In this document: piece by piece, positions 7,233 to 15,091 of the stretch
Numbering within the stretch: the stretch's first letter is position 1
Layout of the letters: each line of letters starts with the position of its first letter
Position numbers and translations under genes: made by a program
The notes under the pieces: generated by a model
The model's database searches: none
What the model was told of the DNA's origin: nothing
Seen by the model: only the letters and a program-made list of their open reading frames with translations
NCBI GenBank assembly: GCA_005884305.1
Contig: VAYL01000151.1
Coordinates: forward strand, 395-21,500
Source of the DNA: Actinomycetota bacterium
GTDB lineage: Bacteria > Actinomycetota > Thermoleophilia > Solirubrobacterales > 70-9
Reading direction: 5' to 3'
Length of the DNA stretch: 21,106 bases

Positions 7233-8822
7233 TCACTGCGCCGCGATCAGCCACCAGTAGTGGGGCTGGCCGCCGTGGTGGAGCTCCAGGTCGAGCTCGT
7301 CCGGCAGCTCGAGCGGCAGCTGGTCCAGGGGGATCGGCGCGGACTCGCCGTCGATGACGGTCACGATCTCCGCGCCCTGCGCGACGCGGCCGATCGTCGC
7401 CGAGAGCGTCGAGCCGGCCCCGCCCCACGCGACGACGTCCTCGCCGGCGAAGCCCACCGCGTCGCCGCGCACGAAGCGCCCCTGCGGGTCGTCGCGGGCA
7501 GCCGGGGCAACCGCCCCCGAGCGGATCTCGTCCAAGGCCCCCTGGAGGCGCTCGGCGTTGGCCTCGGCGCTCTCGTCAGAGGCAAGCTCCACGAGCGCGG
7601 CGAGCGCCGCCTGCTGCGAGCGACTGGAGACCACCCGGGCGGGCTTCTCTGAGAGATTCGCCGCCTCGGTGGCGGCCAGGATCACGTTGGGCGAATTCGG
7701 CAGGACCAGGACCTCCTCCGCCGGCACCTCGTGGATTCCGGCGAGGATCTCGTACGTGGAGGGATTGAGGCCCTCGAACAGAGCCCTCATGCCCTCCCCC
7801 GAGGCGACGGCCACCGCCCCGGTCACGGCCGGCCGCAGGCGCGCCTCGCGGGCCGCGATCTGCTCGCGCATGTCCGCCACGTCCAGGCGCTGGACGTCGC
7901 CCGCCTCCTCGAAGGCGGCGACGGCGACCTCCGGCTCGTCGGTGTGCACGTGGACCTTGAGCGTCGCTTCGTCCCCCACCACCAGCACCGAGTCGCCGAT
8001 CTCCTCGAGCCGCGGCACGAACGAGCGCGAGTCGAGCCCTGATCCGGTGACGATGAAGTTGGTGCAGTAGCGGAACCGGCTGTCGAAGTGGTGCGGCCTC
8101 GTCGCGCGCGCCGGCTCGTGATGCGGCAGCTCGGGCAGGGCCTCGGTGTCGTCGCGCAGGCCCGCCACGACCCCGGCCAGGATCACGACGAGGCCGTGGG
8201 CGCCGGCGTCCACAACTCCCGCCTCAGCGAGAACATCCAGCTGACCGGTGGTCCGCTTCACGGCGCCCTCCCCGGCGCGCGTGGCCACCTCGAGGACCTC
8301 GGCAAGGAGCTGATCCTGCTGGTCGTCGGAGACGGGCCCGGACAGACGCTGACGGTCCATGTGGGCGAGGTGGGTCGAGACCGCGTGGGCCATCTCCCGG
8401 ATCACGGTGAGCATCGTCCCCTCGGCTGGATCGCGCACGGAGTCATATGCCGCGTCGGCCGCCCGCGCGAGTGCAGCCGCGACCAGGACCGGGTCGACCA
8501 GCTCGCCGGGCCGGCTCGCCAGCTCCTCGGCCGCGCCGCGGACGATCTGGCTCAGGATGACCCCCGAGTTTCCGCGCGCGCCCATCAGCGCCGCCCGCGC
8601 CACGGCGTGCACCAGCTCGTCGCGGTCGGCCGGGACAGGCTGCCCGTCAAGGCGGTCGAGCTCCTTCATCACCGCCTGCATGGTCAGCGCCATGTTGTCG
8701 CCGGTATCGCCGTCAGCCACTGGGAAGACGTTCAGGTCATTGACCTCCTGCCGGCGGGAGGCGAGCTCGGCGTACGCGGCCTGGACGACCCGGCGAAACC
8801 GCTCGATTGAGGTGTCGACCAT
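7233..8822 (-). CDS. fakA: DAK-domain protein, fatty acid kinase FakA-like (YloV)
   Basis: A 529-residue protein of the YloV/FakA family. In Firmicutes FakA phosphorylates a fatty acid presented by a FakB protein, giving acyl phosphate for phospholipid synthesis. The DhaL-type nucleotide domain carries N-V-F-P-V-A-D-G-D-T-G-D-N at 31-43, with the Asp residues that bind metal and ATP, and G-A-R-G-N-S-G-V at 81-88. The rest is the FakA middle and C-terminal region, with D-A-G-A-H-G near 201-206. The order rpmB-fakA-recG is widely conserved; here an insert follows fakA. ATG 8822 lacks a good Shine-Dalgarno. A GATAAT -10-like box lies at 8834-8839 (minus strand), so it may have its own promoter. 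No fakB is in the window. Confidence 0.9.
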   Translation of the reverse strand: MVDTSIERFRRVVQAAYAELASRRQEVNDLNVFPVADGDTGDNMALTMQAVMKELDRLDGQPVPADRDELVHAVARAALMGARGNSGVILSQIVRGAAEELASRPGELVDPVLVAAALARAADAAYDSVRDPAEGTMLTVIREMAHAVSTHLAHMDRQRLSGPVSDDQQDQLLAEVLEVATRAGEGAVKRTTGQLDVLAEAGVVDAGAHGLVVILAGVVAGLRDDTEALPELPHHEPARATRPHHFDSRFRYCTNFIVTGSGLDSRSFVPRLEEIGDSVLVVGDEATLKVHVHTDEPEVAVAAFEEAGDVQRLDVADMREQIAAREARLRPAVTGAVAVASGEGMRALFEGLNPSTYEILAGIHEVPAEEVLVLPNSPNVILAATEAANLSEKPARVVSSRSQQAALAALVELASDESAEANAERLQGALDEIRSGAVAPAARDDPQGRFVRGDAVGFAGEDVVAWGGAGSTLSATIGRVAQGAEIVTVIDGESAPIPLDQLPLELPDELDLELHHGGQPHYWWLIAAQ

Positions 8823-8828
8823 CGCGAA

Positions 8829-8843
8829 GCGGGATTATCCCGC
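8829..8843. repeat. short palindrome between rpmB and fakA
   Basis: GCGGGAT and ATCCCGC are perfect 7-bp arms around a single T. It lies in the 29-bp gap between rpmB and fakA and overlaps the GATAAT -10-like box, so it could be an operator, or a small attenuating hairpin in the read-through transcript. Confidence 0.4.
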
Positions 8844-8851
8844 CGGTGAGG

Positions 8852-9043
8852 CTAAGCGGCCTTGACCACCTTGTTGGACTTCAGACAGCGCGTGCAGACG
8901 TAGACGCGGCGGGGCCGTCCGCCGTCGTTGATCCTCACCTTCTGGAGGTTCGGATTGAAGCGCCGCCGGGTCGCGACCATCGAGTGGCTTCGCGAGTTCC
9001 CGAACGCGGGCTTCTTGCCGCAGCTGTAGCAAACCTTCGCCAT
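8852..9043 (-). CDS. rpmB: 50S ribosomal protein L28, zinc-binding form
   Basis: A 63-residue protein, M-A-K-V-C-Y-S-C-G-K at the N-terminus and C-T-R-C-L-K-S near 50-56. The two C-x-x-C pairs mark the zinc-containing (C+) form of L28. The motif N-S-R-S-H-S-M-V-A-T-R-R-R-F-N-P-N is typical of the family. I chose the ATG at 9043; the open frame extends upstream over ribH but carries no L28 homology there. It is followed by fakA, as in many Gram-positive genomes. No Shine-Dalgarno is seen; a TACCAT -10-like hexamer lies 11 nt upstream. Confidence 0.96.
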   Translation of the reverse strand: MAKVCYSCGKKPAFGNSRSHSMVATRRRFNPNLQKVRINDGGRPRRVYVCTRCLKSNKVVKAA

Positions 9044-9062
9044 CGCGGATCGGGATGGTAGC

Positions 9063-9129
9063 GAGCAGGTCGCACGTAGCAGGTAGAGATTGCGCGCGAC
9101 GGTTTCTACCTGCTCCCTGCGATCTGCTC
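9063..9129. repeat. compound hairpin over the ribH stop, before rpmB
   Basis: The outer arms GAGCAGGTCGCA (9063-9074) and TGCGATCTGCTC (9118-9129) match at 11 of 12 positions; the exception is a G-T wobble. The inner arms AGCAGGTAGA (9078-9087) and TCTACCTGCT (9105-9114) are perfect. A 3x3 internal loop separates them. The ribH stop codon (9106-9108) is inside the inner arm. No T-run follows, so it could be a U-less terminator, an mRNA processing site or a regulator of rpmB. Confidence 0.65.
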
Positions 9130-9594
9130 CTTCAGCAGCGCCATGCGCATCACCGCGTTCGCGGCGTGCCGGCCCCGGTCGCGCTTGTCCCCGCCGGAGC
9201 GCGCGAGGGCCTGCTCCATGGTCTCGCAGGTGAGGACGCCGAACGCACACGGGACGCCCGTCTCGAGCTGCACCTGCTGGACGCCGCGCGCCGCCTCGGC
9301 GCAGACGTAGTCGTAATGGTCGGTCTCGCCGCGGATCACCGCGCCCAGGCAGGCGAGGCCGGCAAACCGGCCGGACCGCGCGCACCACCTTGCCGCGAGC
9401 GGGAGCTCGAACGCGCCCGGGACCTCGTACGTGTGCACCGACGCCGGAGTGACGCCGCCGTCATCGAAGCCGAGGATCGCGCCGTTCAGCAGCCGCTCGG
9501 CGAGGTCCGTGTAGAAGGTTCCCACGCAGGCCGCGAACTCGAGCCCCGCCAGGACCTCGCGGTCCTCCGCGGAGAAGGCCTCTTCTTCAGGCAT
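9106..9594 (-). CDS. ribH: 6,7-dimethyl-8-ribityllumazine synthase
   Basis: It condenses 5-amino-6-ribitylaminouracil with dihydroxybutanone phosphate to make lumazine, the penultimate step of riboflavin synthesis, usually in a large oligomeric shell. It has 162 residues. Recognisable segments are V-P-G-A-F-E-L-P near 58-65, [12 protein letters not shown] near 84-95 (catalytic His), and G-V-L-T-C-E-T near 118-124. The ATG at 9594 overlaps the ribBA stop by 8 nt. It ends the rib operon and its 3' end forms part of the compound hairpin before rpmB. Confidence 0.96.
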   Translation of the reverse strand: MPEEEAFSAEDREVLAGLEFAACVGTFYTDLAERLLNGAILGFDDGGVTPASVHTYEVPGAFELPLAARWCARSGRFAGLACLGAVIRGETDHYDYVCAEAARGVQQVQLETGVPCAFGVLTCETMEQALARSGGDKRDRGRHAANAVMRMALLKEQIAGSR

Positions 9595-10975
9595 CCCCGT
9601 CCTCGTCGTCGGCGTCGGCCTCGCGGGCTCCCAGCGCTCCGCGCTCGACCTGCCGCTGCTGCTCGTCGTGGATCAGCTCCTCGTCGAGCGGCAGGCCCTG
9701 GTGGTGGAGGGTGTGGCCGAGCCGCTCGCGCTTGGTGCGCAGGTACTCCTCGTTATGCGGGTTCGGAACGGCCTGGATCGGGATCTGGTCGGCGACGGAG
9801 AGGCCATAGCCCTCGAGGCCATGGATCTTCTTGGGGTTGTTGGTGAGGATGCGGATGCTCGTCAGCCCGAGATCCACCAGGATCTGCGCGCCGATCCCGT
9901 AGTCCCGAAGGTCCGCCGGGAGCCCGAGCTTGAGGTTCGCGTCGACGGTGTCGAGGCCGTCCTCCTGCAACCGGTAGGCCCGGAGCTTGTTGAGGAGGCC
10001 GATGCCGCGGCCTTCCTGGGACAGGTAGAGCAGAACCCCGGCGCCCTCGCGCTCGATCATCGCGAGCGCCGCCTCGAGCTGCTCGCCGCAGTCGCAGCGG
10101 AGCGAGTGGAAGACATCCCCGGTGAGGCATTCCGAGTGGACGCGGACCAGCACGTCCTCCATCCCGCGGACGTCGCCCTTCACCATCGCCAGGTGGTGCT
10201 TGTCGTCGACGAGGGAGCGGTAGCCGACCGCGGCGAACTCACCGAACGCGGTCGGCAGGCGCGTTGAGACCACCCGCTCGACCAGCCGCTCCGTCCGCCG
10301 CCTGTAGGCGATGAGGTCGGCGACCGTGATCATTTTCAAGCCGTGCCGCTCGCAGTACGGCACCAGGTCCGGCACCCTGGCCATCGTCCCGTCCTCGTTC
10401 ATGATCTCGCAGATCACGCCGGCGGGGATCAGCCCCGCGAGCCGAGCCAGATCGACGGCCGCCTCGGTCTGACCCGCGCGCTCCAGGATCCCGCCGTCCT
10501 TGGCCTTCAGCGGGAACACGTGGCCGGGCTGGACCAGATCGGCGGGCTCAGAATGCGGGTCGATGGCGACCTGGATCGTGCGCGCCCGGTCGGCCGCGGA
10601 AATCCCGGTTGTGACGCCCTCGCGGGCCTCGATGGACGTCGTGAACGCGGTGTTGAACGGCGATTCGTTCTTCGCCGCCATGAGGTCCAGTCCCAACTCG
10701 TCGCAGCGCTCGCCGGTGAGCGAGAGGCAGATCAGGCCCCGACCGTGCATCGCCATGAAGTTGATCGCCTCGGGCGTCGCGAACTGAGCGGCCATGGTCA
10801 GGTCGCCCTCGTTCTCGCGGTTCTCGTCGTCGCAAACGATGACCATTCGCCCGCGGCGGATCTCCTCGATCGCTTCCTCGATCGGCGAGAAAACGCTTGA
10901 ACCTCCGATGCCTGCCGCCTCCTCTGCTTCGCGTCCGGGGGCGGCAGGGTTCGCAGCACTGCGCTGTTCACTCAT
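9587..10975 (-). CDS. ribBA: bifunctional DHBP synthase / GTP cyclohydrolase II
   Basis: Two fused enzymes feed both branches of riboflavin synthesis. The N-terminal RibB domain (about residues 25-230) makes dihydroxybutanone phosphate from ribulose 5-phosphate: [22 protein letters not shown] and P-G-H-V-F-P-L are present. The C-terminal RibA domain opens the GTP ring: [10 protein letters not shown] and R-C-D-C-G-E-Q give the zinc cysteines, followed by S-Q-E-G-R-G-I-G-L and [10 protein letters not shown] prefer ATG 10975 (462 residues) over ATG 10981 because GAGGA then has 6-nt spacing. It starts 9 bp after the ribE stop and overlaps ribH by 8 nt. The acidic last 20 residues are not conserved. 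Confidence 0.96.
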   Translation of the reverse strand: MSEQRSAANPAAPGREAEEAAGIGGSSVFSPIEEAIEEIRRGRMVIVCDDENRENEGDLTMAAQFATPEAINFMAMHGRGLICLSLTGERCDELGLDLMAAKNESPFNTAFTTSIEAREGVTTGISAADRARTIQVAIDPHSEPADLVQPGHVFPLKAKDGGILERAGQTEAAVDLARLAGLIPAGVICEIMNEDGTMARVPDLVPYCERHGLKMITVADLIAYRRRTERLVERVVSTRLPTAFGEFAAVGYRSLVDDKHHLAMVKGDVRGMEDVLVRVHSECLTGDVFHSLRCDCGEQLEAALAMIEREGAGVLLYLSQEGRGIGLLNKLRAYRLQEDGLDTVDANLKLGLPADLRDYGIGAQILVDLGLTSIRILTNNPKKIHGLEGYGLSVADQIPIQAVPNPHNEEYLRTKRERLGHTLHHQGLPLDEELIHDEQQRQVERGALGAREADADDEDGDA

Positions 10976-10984
10976 GGCCATTCC

Positions 10985-11584
10985 TCAATTCTCGTCGTTT
11001 AAGCCTTGCATGAGCCGCTCGGCGTAGCGGGCGAGCACGTCCACCTCGACGTTCACGTCGCTCCCCTCCTCCAGCTCGCCGAGGGTCGTGCGCTCCAGCG
11101 TCTCCGGGATCAGCGACACCTCGAGCCCCTCCGGCGTGAGCGACGCGACGGTGAGGCTCACGCCGTCGATCGCGACGGACCCGCGATCCGCCACGTAGCG
11201 GCGAAGCTCCTCCGGCAGGGCGATCCCCATACGACGCGCGAACCCATCCTCCGCGGTGGACGTCACCCGGCCCGGGGCATCCACGTGCCCCTGCACCAGA
11301 TGTCCTCCGAGCGGATCGCCGGCCCGAAGCGCCGGCTCGAGATTCACGTGGCTTCCCGACTCCAGCTCACCCAGGGTCGTGACGGAGAGCGTCTGGTTCA
11401 TTACATCGGCCGAAAAGCTTCCGTCCCCGGCAACCGCGGTCGTCAGGCAGACGCCGTTCACCGACACGGAGTCGCCGCCTCGGAGCTCCTCGGCGACGCC
11501 AGTGCGCACACGGATCCGAGCCCCGTCACCGGTCCGCTCGACGTCCTCGACGGTCCCTACCTCGCGGATGATCCCCGTGAACAC
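10985..11584 (-). CDS. ribE: riboflavin synthase alpha subunit
   Basis: It dismutates two lumazine molecules into riboflavin and a pyrimidine that is recycled. It has 199 residues in two tandem lumazine-binding barrels. The first barrel begins M-F-T-G-I-I-R-E-V-G and contains S-V-N-G-V-C-L-T near 41-48 and G-G-H-L-V-Q-G-H near 93-100. The second contains A-I-D-G-V-S-L-T and L-I-P-E-T-L-E-R-T-T-L-G, the repeat of the first. GTG 11584 lies 4 nt after the ribD stop, so they are coupled. Confidence 0.96.
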   Translation of the reverse strand: MFTGIIREVGTVEDVERTGDGARIRVRTGVAEELRGGDSVSVNGVCLTTAVAGDGSFSADVMNQTLSVTTLGELESGSHVNLEPALRAGDPLGGHLVQGHVDAPGRVTSTAEDGFARRMGIALPEELRRYVADRGSVAIDGVSLTVASLTPEGLEVSLIPETLERTTLGELEEGSDVNVEVDVLARYAERLMQGLNDEN

Positions 11585-11588
11585 GCGC

Positions 11589-12707
11589 TCACCACTCCCT
11601 CAGGCGGGCGCGGACGAGCAGGTCGTCGCCTGATTGCTCCCACTGCATCGACTTCGCCGCGATCGCGTCCGGAAGCATCATCGCCCCGTTACCCGCGATG
11701 AGCGGGCGAGCGAGCATTCCCCCGACCAGGATCGGCGCGATGAACAGGCGAAGCTCGTCGAGCTCGCCGGCGTCGTAAAAGGACCCGGCGAGCGTCGGCC
11801 CGCCCTCGAGCAGCACGCTCGTGATCCCGCGGTCGCCGAGCGCAGCCAGCCCGCTCCGGACCCGATCAGCGGGCTCGCCCGCGCAGACGACGACCGCTGC
11901 CCGGGCCGCCTCCAGCCCGCGGACGCGATCATCAGGGGCGGCCGGCGACGCGATCACGACCACGGGTGCCTCGCCGATCGAGCCGATCAGGCGCGACGTC
12001 GTCGGCAGGCGCGCCTCTGAGTCGAAGACGACCCTCGTGGGCTGCCGCAGCGTTCCGACCTCGCGCGCGGTGAGCAGGGGGTCGTCGGCGAGCGCGGTGC
12101 CGATCCCGACGCAGACCGCATCGGCCTCGGCGCGCCAGCGATGAGCCAGGAGACGACTCCCCTCCGAGGAGATCCACTGGGAGTCGCCACCGGCGGTGGC
12201 GACGCGGCCGTCGAGCGTCGCCGCGGACTTGAGCGCGACCAGGGGCCGGCCCTTTCGCGCGTGCTTGCGGAACGCCTGATTTAGGAGGCGGGCGGCGTCG
12301 GCCTCCTCGCCGTCCGCGAAGTCGACCGGGATGCCGGACGTGCGCAGGATCTCGGGGCCGCGGCCGCTCGCCTTCTCGGTCGGGTCGTCGGAGGCGACCA
12401 CGACGCGTCCGAGCCGAGCGTCGACGATCGCGTCGGCGCATGGCGGCTGGCGCCCCTCGTGGGCGCACGGTTCGAGCGTCACGTAGAGAACGGCGCCTGC
12501 GGGGTCGACACCGCGGGCGCGGGCGTCCTCGAGCGCCGCGGTCTCGGCGTGCAGGCCCCCGAGATCGGCGTGAAAGCCCTCGCCGACGACCTGTCCGTCA
12601 CGCACCAGGACCGCGCCCACCATCGGGTTCGGGCTCACCCGGCCCTGGCCGCCCGCGGCAAGATCCAGCGCGCGGCGAAGGTGAAGCCGATCCTGGTCTG
12701 TGACCAT
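11589..12707 (-). CDS. ribD: bifunctional diaminohydroxyphosphoribosylaminopyrimidine deaminase / reductase
   Basis: It carries out the second and third steps from GTP to riboflavin: deamination of the pyrimidine, then NADPH reduction of the ribosyl chain. The N-terminal deaminase has the zinc site H-A-E-T and L-E-P-C-A-H-E-G-R-Q-P-P-C. The C-terminal reductase has L-K-S-A-A-T-L-D-G-R-V-A and L-L-E-G-G-P-T-L-A-G. I prefer ATG 12707 (372 residues, M-V-T-D-Q-D-R-L-H-L-R-R-A-L); a frame open to 12740 would run into the palindrome and adds nothing conserved. It is the first gene of the rib operon. A TATCAT -10 candidate at 12744-12749 (minus strand) would place the transcript start inside the palindrome at 12723-12742, leaving a leader of only about 30 nt, too short for an FMN riboswitch. 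Confidence 0.95.
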   Translation of the reverse strand: MVTDQDRLHLRRALDLAAGGQGRVSPNPMVGAVLVRDGQVVGEGFHADLGGLHAETAALEDARARGVDPAGAVLYVTLEPCAHEGRQPPCADAIVDARLGRVVVASDDPTEKASGRGPEILRTSGIPVDFADGEEADAARLLNQAFRKHARKGRPLVALKSAATLDGRVATAGGDSQWISSEGSRLLAHRWRAEADAVCVGIGTALADDPLLTAREVGTLRQPTRVVFDSEARLPTTSRLIGSIGEAPVVVIASPAAPDDRVRGLEAARAAVVVCAGEPADRVRSGLAALGDRGITSVLLEGGPTLAGSFYDAGELDELRLFIAPILVGGMLARPLIAGNGAMMLPDAIAAKSMQWEQSGDDLLVRARLREW

Positions 12708-12722
12708 GTTGGACACGCTCCC

Positions 12723-12742
12723 GATTGACTGGTCAGTCAATC
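12723..12742. promoter_or_regulatory. TetR-type operator palindrome between ribD and the flippase gene
   Basis: GATTGACTGGTCAGTCAATC has perfect 9-bp arms around a central GT. Its TGACTG-GT-CAGTCA core is like many TetR-family repressor boxes. On the plus strand it includes TTGACT, a good -35 box; on the minus strand it covers the expected start of ribD transcription. A repressor here could block both divergent genes. No regulator gene is in the window. The function is inferred; the palindrome is seen. Confidence 0.65.
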
Positions 12743-12743
12743 A

Positions 12744-12749
12744 ATGATA
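12744..12749 (-). promoter_or_regulatory. candidate -10 box of the rib operon
   Basis: TATCAT on the minus strand fits TAnnnT. Transcription would begin about 7 nt downstream, within the TetR-type palindrome. No convincing -35 is visible at 16-18 bp. Confidence 0.35.
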
Positions 12750-12800
12750 CGCGGCTCGCGGGCACGTTTATGCACCGCCCTGCGAGTACGGTCCCCGCGC

Positions 12801-14174
12801 ATGGCGCGGGTGGAGACGGCGGAGACGAGGCGCTTCGGGCGCTCGGCGGCAATGCTCTCGATCGGCGTCGGGTCGGCGGGACTGCTGACCTACGTCTACT
12901 TCTCGCTCGCCTCGCACACCCTCGACCGGACGTCCTACGGCGAGGTCGTCGTGCTCTGGTCGGCGGTGTTCGTCACGATCTCGATCCTCTTCCGGCCGAT
13001 CGAGCAGCTTCTGTCGCGAACGATCGCCGCCCGGCAGGCTCGCGGCGAGCCGATCGGAGACGCGCTGCGGGTGGCCGCGACCATCCAGCTGGGTCTGGCG
13101 GTTGCCTTCGCCGTGGCCGCGCTCGCGCTCCGCGGACCTCTCCAGGACGACCTGCTGTCGGGCAACTCCACCCTGTACTGGATCCTCGTGGCTGCCGTCC
13201 TAGCGTTCGGCGCCAGCTTCTTCGCGCGCGGATTTCTGGCCGGGAGCAGGCGCTTCGTCCTTTACGGATCCCTGCTTCTGGCGGAATCGACCGCCCGCAT
13301 GTCGTTCGCGCTGGCGGTCGCGATCGGGATCGCGAGCGGGCAGACGGTGGTCGCGCTGGGGATCGTCGCCGCACCCGTTCTCAGCCTGACCGTGGTGCCC
13401 CTCGCCTTCGCGGGACGGGCGCGGCGCCGCCGGGTCGCGGGCTCGGAACCTCAGGCCGGCGGCACGCAACTCACCCTGGCGCACGGCGGTGGGTTCGCCG
13501 CCGCGGTGTTCCTGATCATGGCCAGCGAGCAGAGCCTCCTGAACGCCGGGCCGCTGATCGTCCGCGGCATGGAGGGGGCGGCGGCGGCCGGGTTCATCTT
13601 CAACGTCCTCATGATTGCCCGCGCCCCGCTCGTCCTGTTCCAGGCGGTGGCCACGAGCCTCCTCCCCCACCTGACCCGCCTGCGAGCGAGCGGCGGCACG
13701 CGTGACGCGGGGGCGTTCGAGACGTCGGTGCGCACGACGCTTGCCGCGATCGCCGGGTTCGCCGCGCTCGTGGCACTGGTCGTCGCCATCGCCGGCCCGG
13801 ACCTGATGCAGCTTGCCTTCGGCAAGAAGTTCACCTACGACCGGGCGGGGCTCTTGATAGTGACCGTCGGGATGGGCTTCTACCTGTCGTCCGGGACCCT
13901 GAACCAGGCCGCGCTCGCGCAGGGTCAGGTACGCGCGGCCGCCGTCCGCTGGGTCATCTGCGCGGCCGCCTTCATCTGCTGGAACTTCGTGCCGGTCTTC
14001 GACGAGTTCCGGCGCGTCGAGGTGGGCTTCGCGGGCGCCGCCGCGCTCCTGTGCACGCTGCTCTACGTGCTGTACCGCCGCCCGCCGCGCGTCCCGCGTC
14101 CCGCGGACATAGTCGCGCCCGGCTCCCCCGAGGAGATCGAGGCGCGCCTCGCCGCGGCGGACGAGGCGAGCTAA
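12801..14174 (+). CDS. MOP-superfamily flippase-like membrane protein
   Basis: A 457-residue protein with about 12 hydrophobic helices separated by short Arg-rich loops, the plan of polysaccharide flippases (Wzx/PST) and of MATE/MurJ transporters in the MOP superfamily. F-R-P-I-E-Q near the second helix and L-F-Q-A-V-A-T-S-L-L-P near the middle are family-like. Family assignment is by overall pattern, so the substrate is unknown. I chose ATG 12801 (M-A-R-V-E-T-A-E); ATG 12744 is in frame but would start next to the operator. TACGGT (12787-12792) could be a -10 for a nearly leaderless mRNA. It splits rpe from ribD on the opposite strand and its TAA shares bases with the rpe stop. The charged tail after the last helix is likely cytoplasmic. 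Because it shares a putative operator with the rib operon, flavin export is a speculative role. Confidence 0.8.
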   Translation: MARVETAETRRFGRSAAMLSIGVGSAGLLTYVYFSLASHTLDRTSYGEVVVLWSAVFVTISILFRPIEQLLSRTIAARQARGEPIGDALRVAATIQLGLAVAFAVAALALRGPLQDDLLSGNSTLYWILVAAVLAFGASFFARGFLAGSRRFVLYGSLLLAESTARMSFALAVAIGIASGQTVVALGIVAAPVLSLTVVPLAFAGRARRRRVAGSEPQAGGTQLTLAHGGGFAAAVFLIMASEQSLLNAGPLIVRGMEGAAAAGFIFNVLMIARAPLVLFQAVATSLLPHLTRLRASGGTRDAGAFETSVRTTLAAIAGFAALVALVVAIAGPDLMQLAFGKKFTYDRAGLLIVTVGMGFYLSSGTLNQAALAQGQVRAAAVRWVICAAAFICWNFVPVFDEFRRVEVGFAGAAALLCTLLYVLYRRPPRVPRPADIVAPGSPEEIEARLAAADEAS

Positions 14175-14857
14175 GCCGCGGCGGCCGACGCGGCTGCGGC
14201 GATCCGCTTGAAGGCCTCGCCCGGCTCGGGATCGCCGAACACCGCCGAGCCCGCCACGAAGAGGCTCGCCCCAGCCTCGGCGACGCTGCCAACGGTGTCG
14301 GCGTCGATACCGCCATCCATCTCGATCACGGGCGAGGGCACGGCCTCCCGGATGCGGCGGACCTTGCCGGGCGAGGAGGCGATGAACGATTGGCCGCCCC
14401 ACCCCGGGTTGACGGACATGCAGAGCACGAGGTCTGCGTATTCGTTGAGCTCGCCAACGGCGGTAGCCGGCGTCCCCGGGTTGATCGCGACGCCGGCCAG
14501 GCAGCCCGCTTCGCGGATCGCACCGAGCGTGCGGCTGATGTGTGGGTCCGCCTCGAAATGGGCGGTGATGCAGTCTGCACCGATCTTCGCGAACTCGGCG
14601 ACGTGATCAGCGGGCCGGTCGATCATCAGGTGGACGTCGATCGCGCCGCCGGCCTCGTGGACCTGGTCTGCGATCGACCCCGCGATCAGCGGGCCCATGG
14701 TGATCGGCGGGACGAAGTGCCCGTCCATGACGTCCACGTGGATCACGCGGGCGCCGGCCGCCATGACCTCCTCCACCTGCGCGCCAAGCCGCGAGAAATC
14801 GGCGGAGAGGATCGAGGGAGCGACGTGACGCTCGCCGAAGAGGTCGCGCGCGGGCAT
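14171..14857 (-). CDS. rpe: ribulose-phosphate 3-epimerase
   Basis: It interconverts ribulose 5-phosphate and xylulose 5-phosphate in the pentose phosphate pathway, and so influences the ribulose 5-phosphate pool used by RibBA. The 228-residue TIM barrel has A-P-S-I-L-S-A-D-F at 13-21, H-V-D-V-M-D-G at 40-46 (metal and catalytic residues), D-V-H-L-M-I at 74-79, and the catalytic M-D-G-G-I at 180-184. N-P-G-W-G-G at 150-155 contacts phosphate. It lies 3 nt after the zinc-ribbon gene and ends tail-to-tail on the flippase, with stops overlapping in CTAA. Confidence 0.96.
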   Translation of the reverse strand: MPARDLFGERHVAPSILSADFSRLGAQVEEVMAAGARVIHVDVMDGHFVPPITMGPLIAGSIADQVHEAGGAIDVHLMIDRPADHVAEFAKIGADCITAHFEADPHISRTLGAIREAGCLAGVAINPGTPATAVGELNEYADLVLCMSVNPGWGGQSFIASSPGKVRRIREAVPSPVIEMDGGIDADTVGSVAEAGASLFVAGSAVFGDPEPGEAFKRIAAAASAAAA

Positions 14858-14860
14858 GTC

Positions 14861-15091
14861 TTAGACCGTGCGGAGCATCGAGTTGCCGCAGTGCTGGCAG
14901 CGCAGGTCCTCGTTGGTGCTCATCCGAGCGATCGTCTGATGCTCGCCGCAGTTGGGGCATTGTGAGACGAGCTCGTACCGGCGCAGGCAGAAGACGCACC
15001 GGTAGCGGCCCGGGAGCTGCGTGGGGCGAAGCCACGGCTCGCCGCAGCCGGGGCATGCGGGGCGCTTGAGGCTCGTGTCGCTCGGCTCCAC
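14861..15091 (-). CDS. small double zinc-ribbon protein (YfgJ-like)
   Basis: A 76-residue protein with four C-x-x-C knuckles: C-P-G-C near 13, C-V-F-C near 32, C-P-N-C near 45 and C-Q-H-C near 64. The spacing gives two zinc ribbons in tandem, as in the YfgJ family of unknown function. The start is GTG 15091, which directly follows the rsmB stop. It is nested between rsmB and rpe with almost no spacing, so it is expressed with them. A role in RNA or nucleotide metabolism is only suggested by context. Confidence 0.8.
   Translation of the reverse strand: MEPSDTSLKRPACPGCGEPWLRPTQLPGRYRCVFCLRRYELVSQCPNCGEHQTIARMSTNEDLRCQHCGNSMLRTV

Noticed and set aside
8978..8986. Further ATCGAGTG copy inside rpmB
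   Set aside because: A single octamer within coding sequence, without a partner at the 41-bp or 51-bp spacing, is expected by chance.
12600..12810. FMN riboswitch before ribD
   Set aside because: The gap between ribD and the divergent gene is about 90 bp and no conserved RFN-element segments are seen.
13200..14402. 400-codon minus-strand frame over the flippase
   Set aside because: The plus strand encodes clear membrane helices; this translation is low-complexity Arg/Gly/Asp sequence and crosses into rpe.
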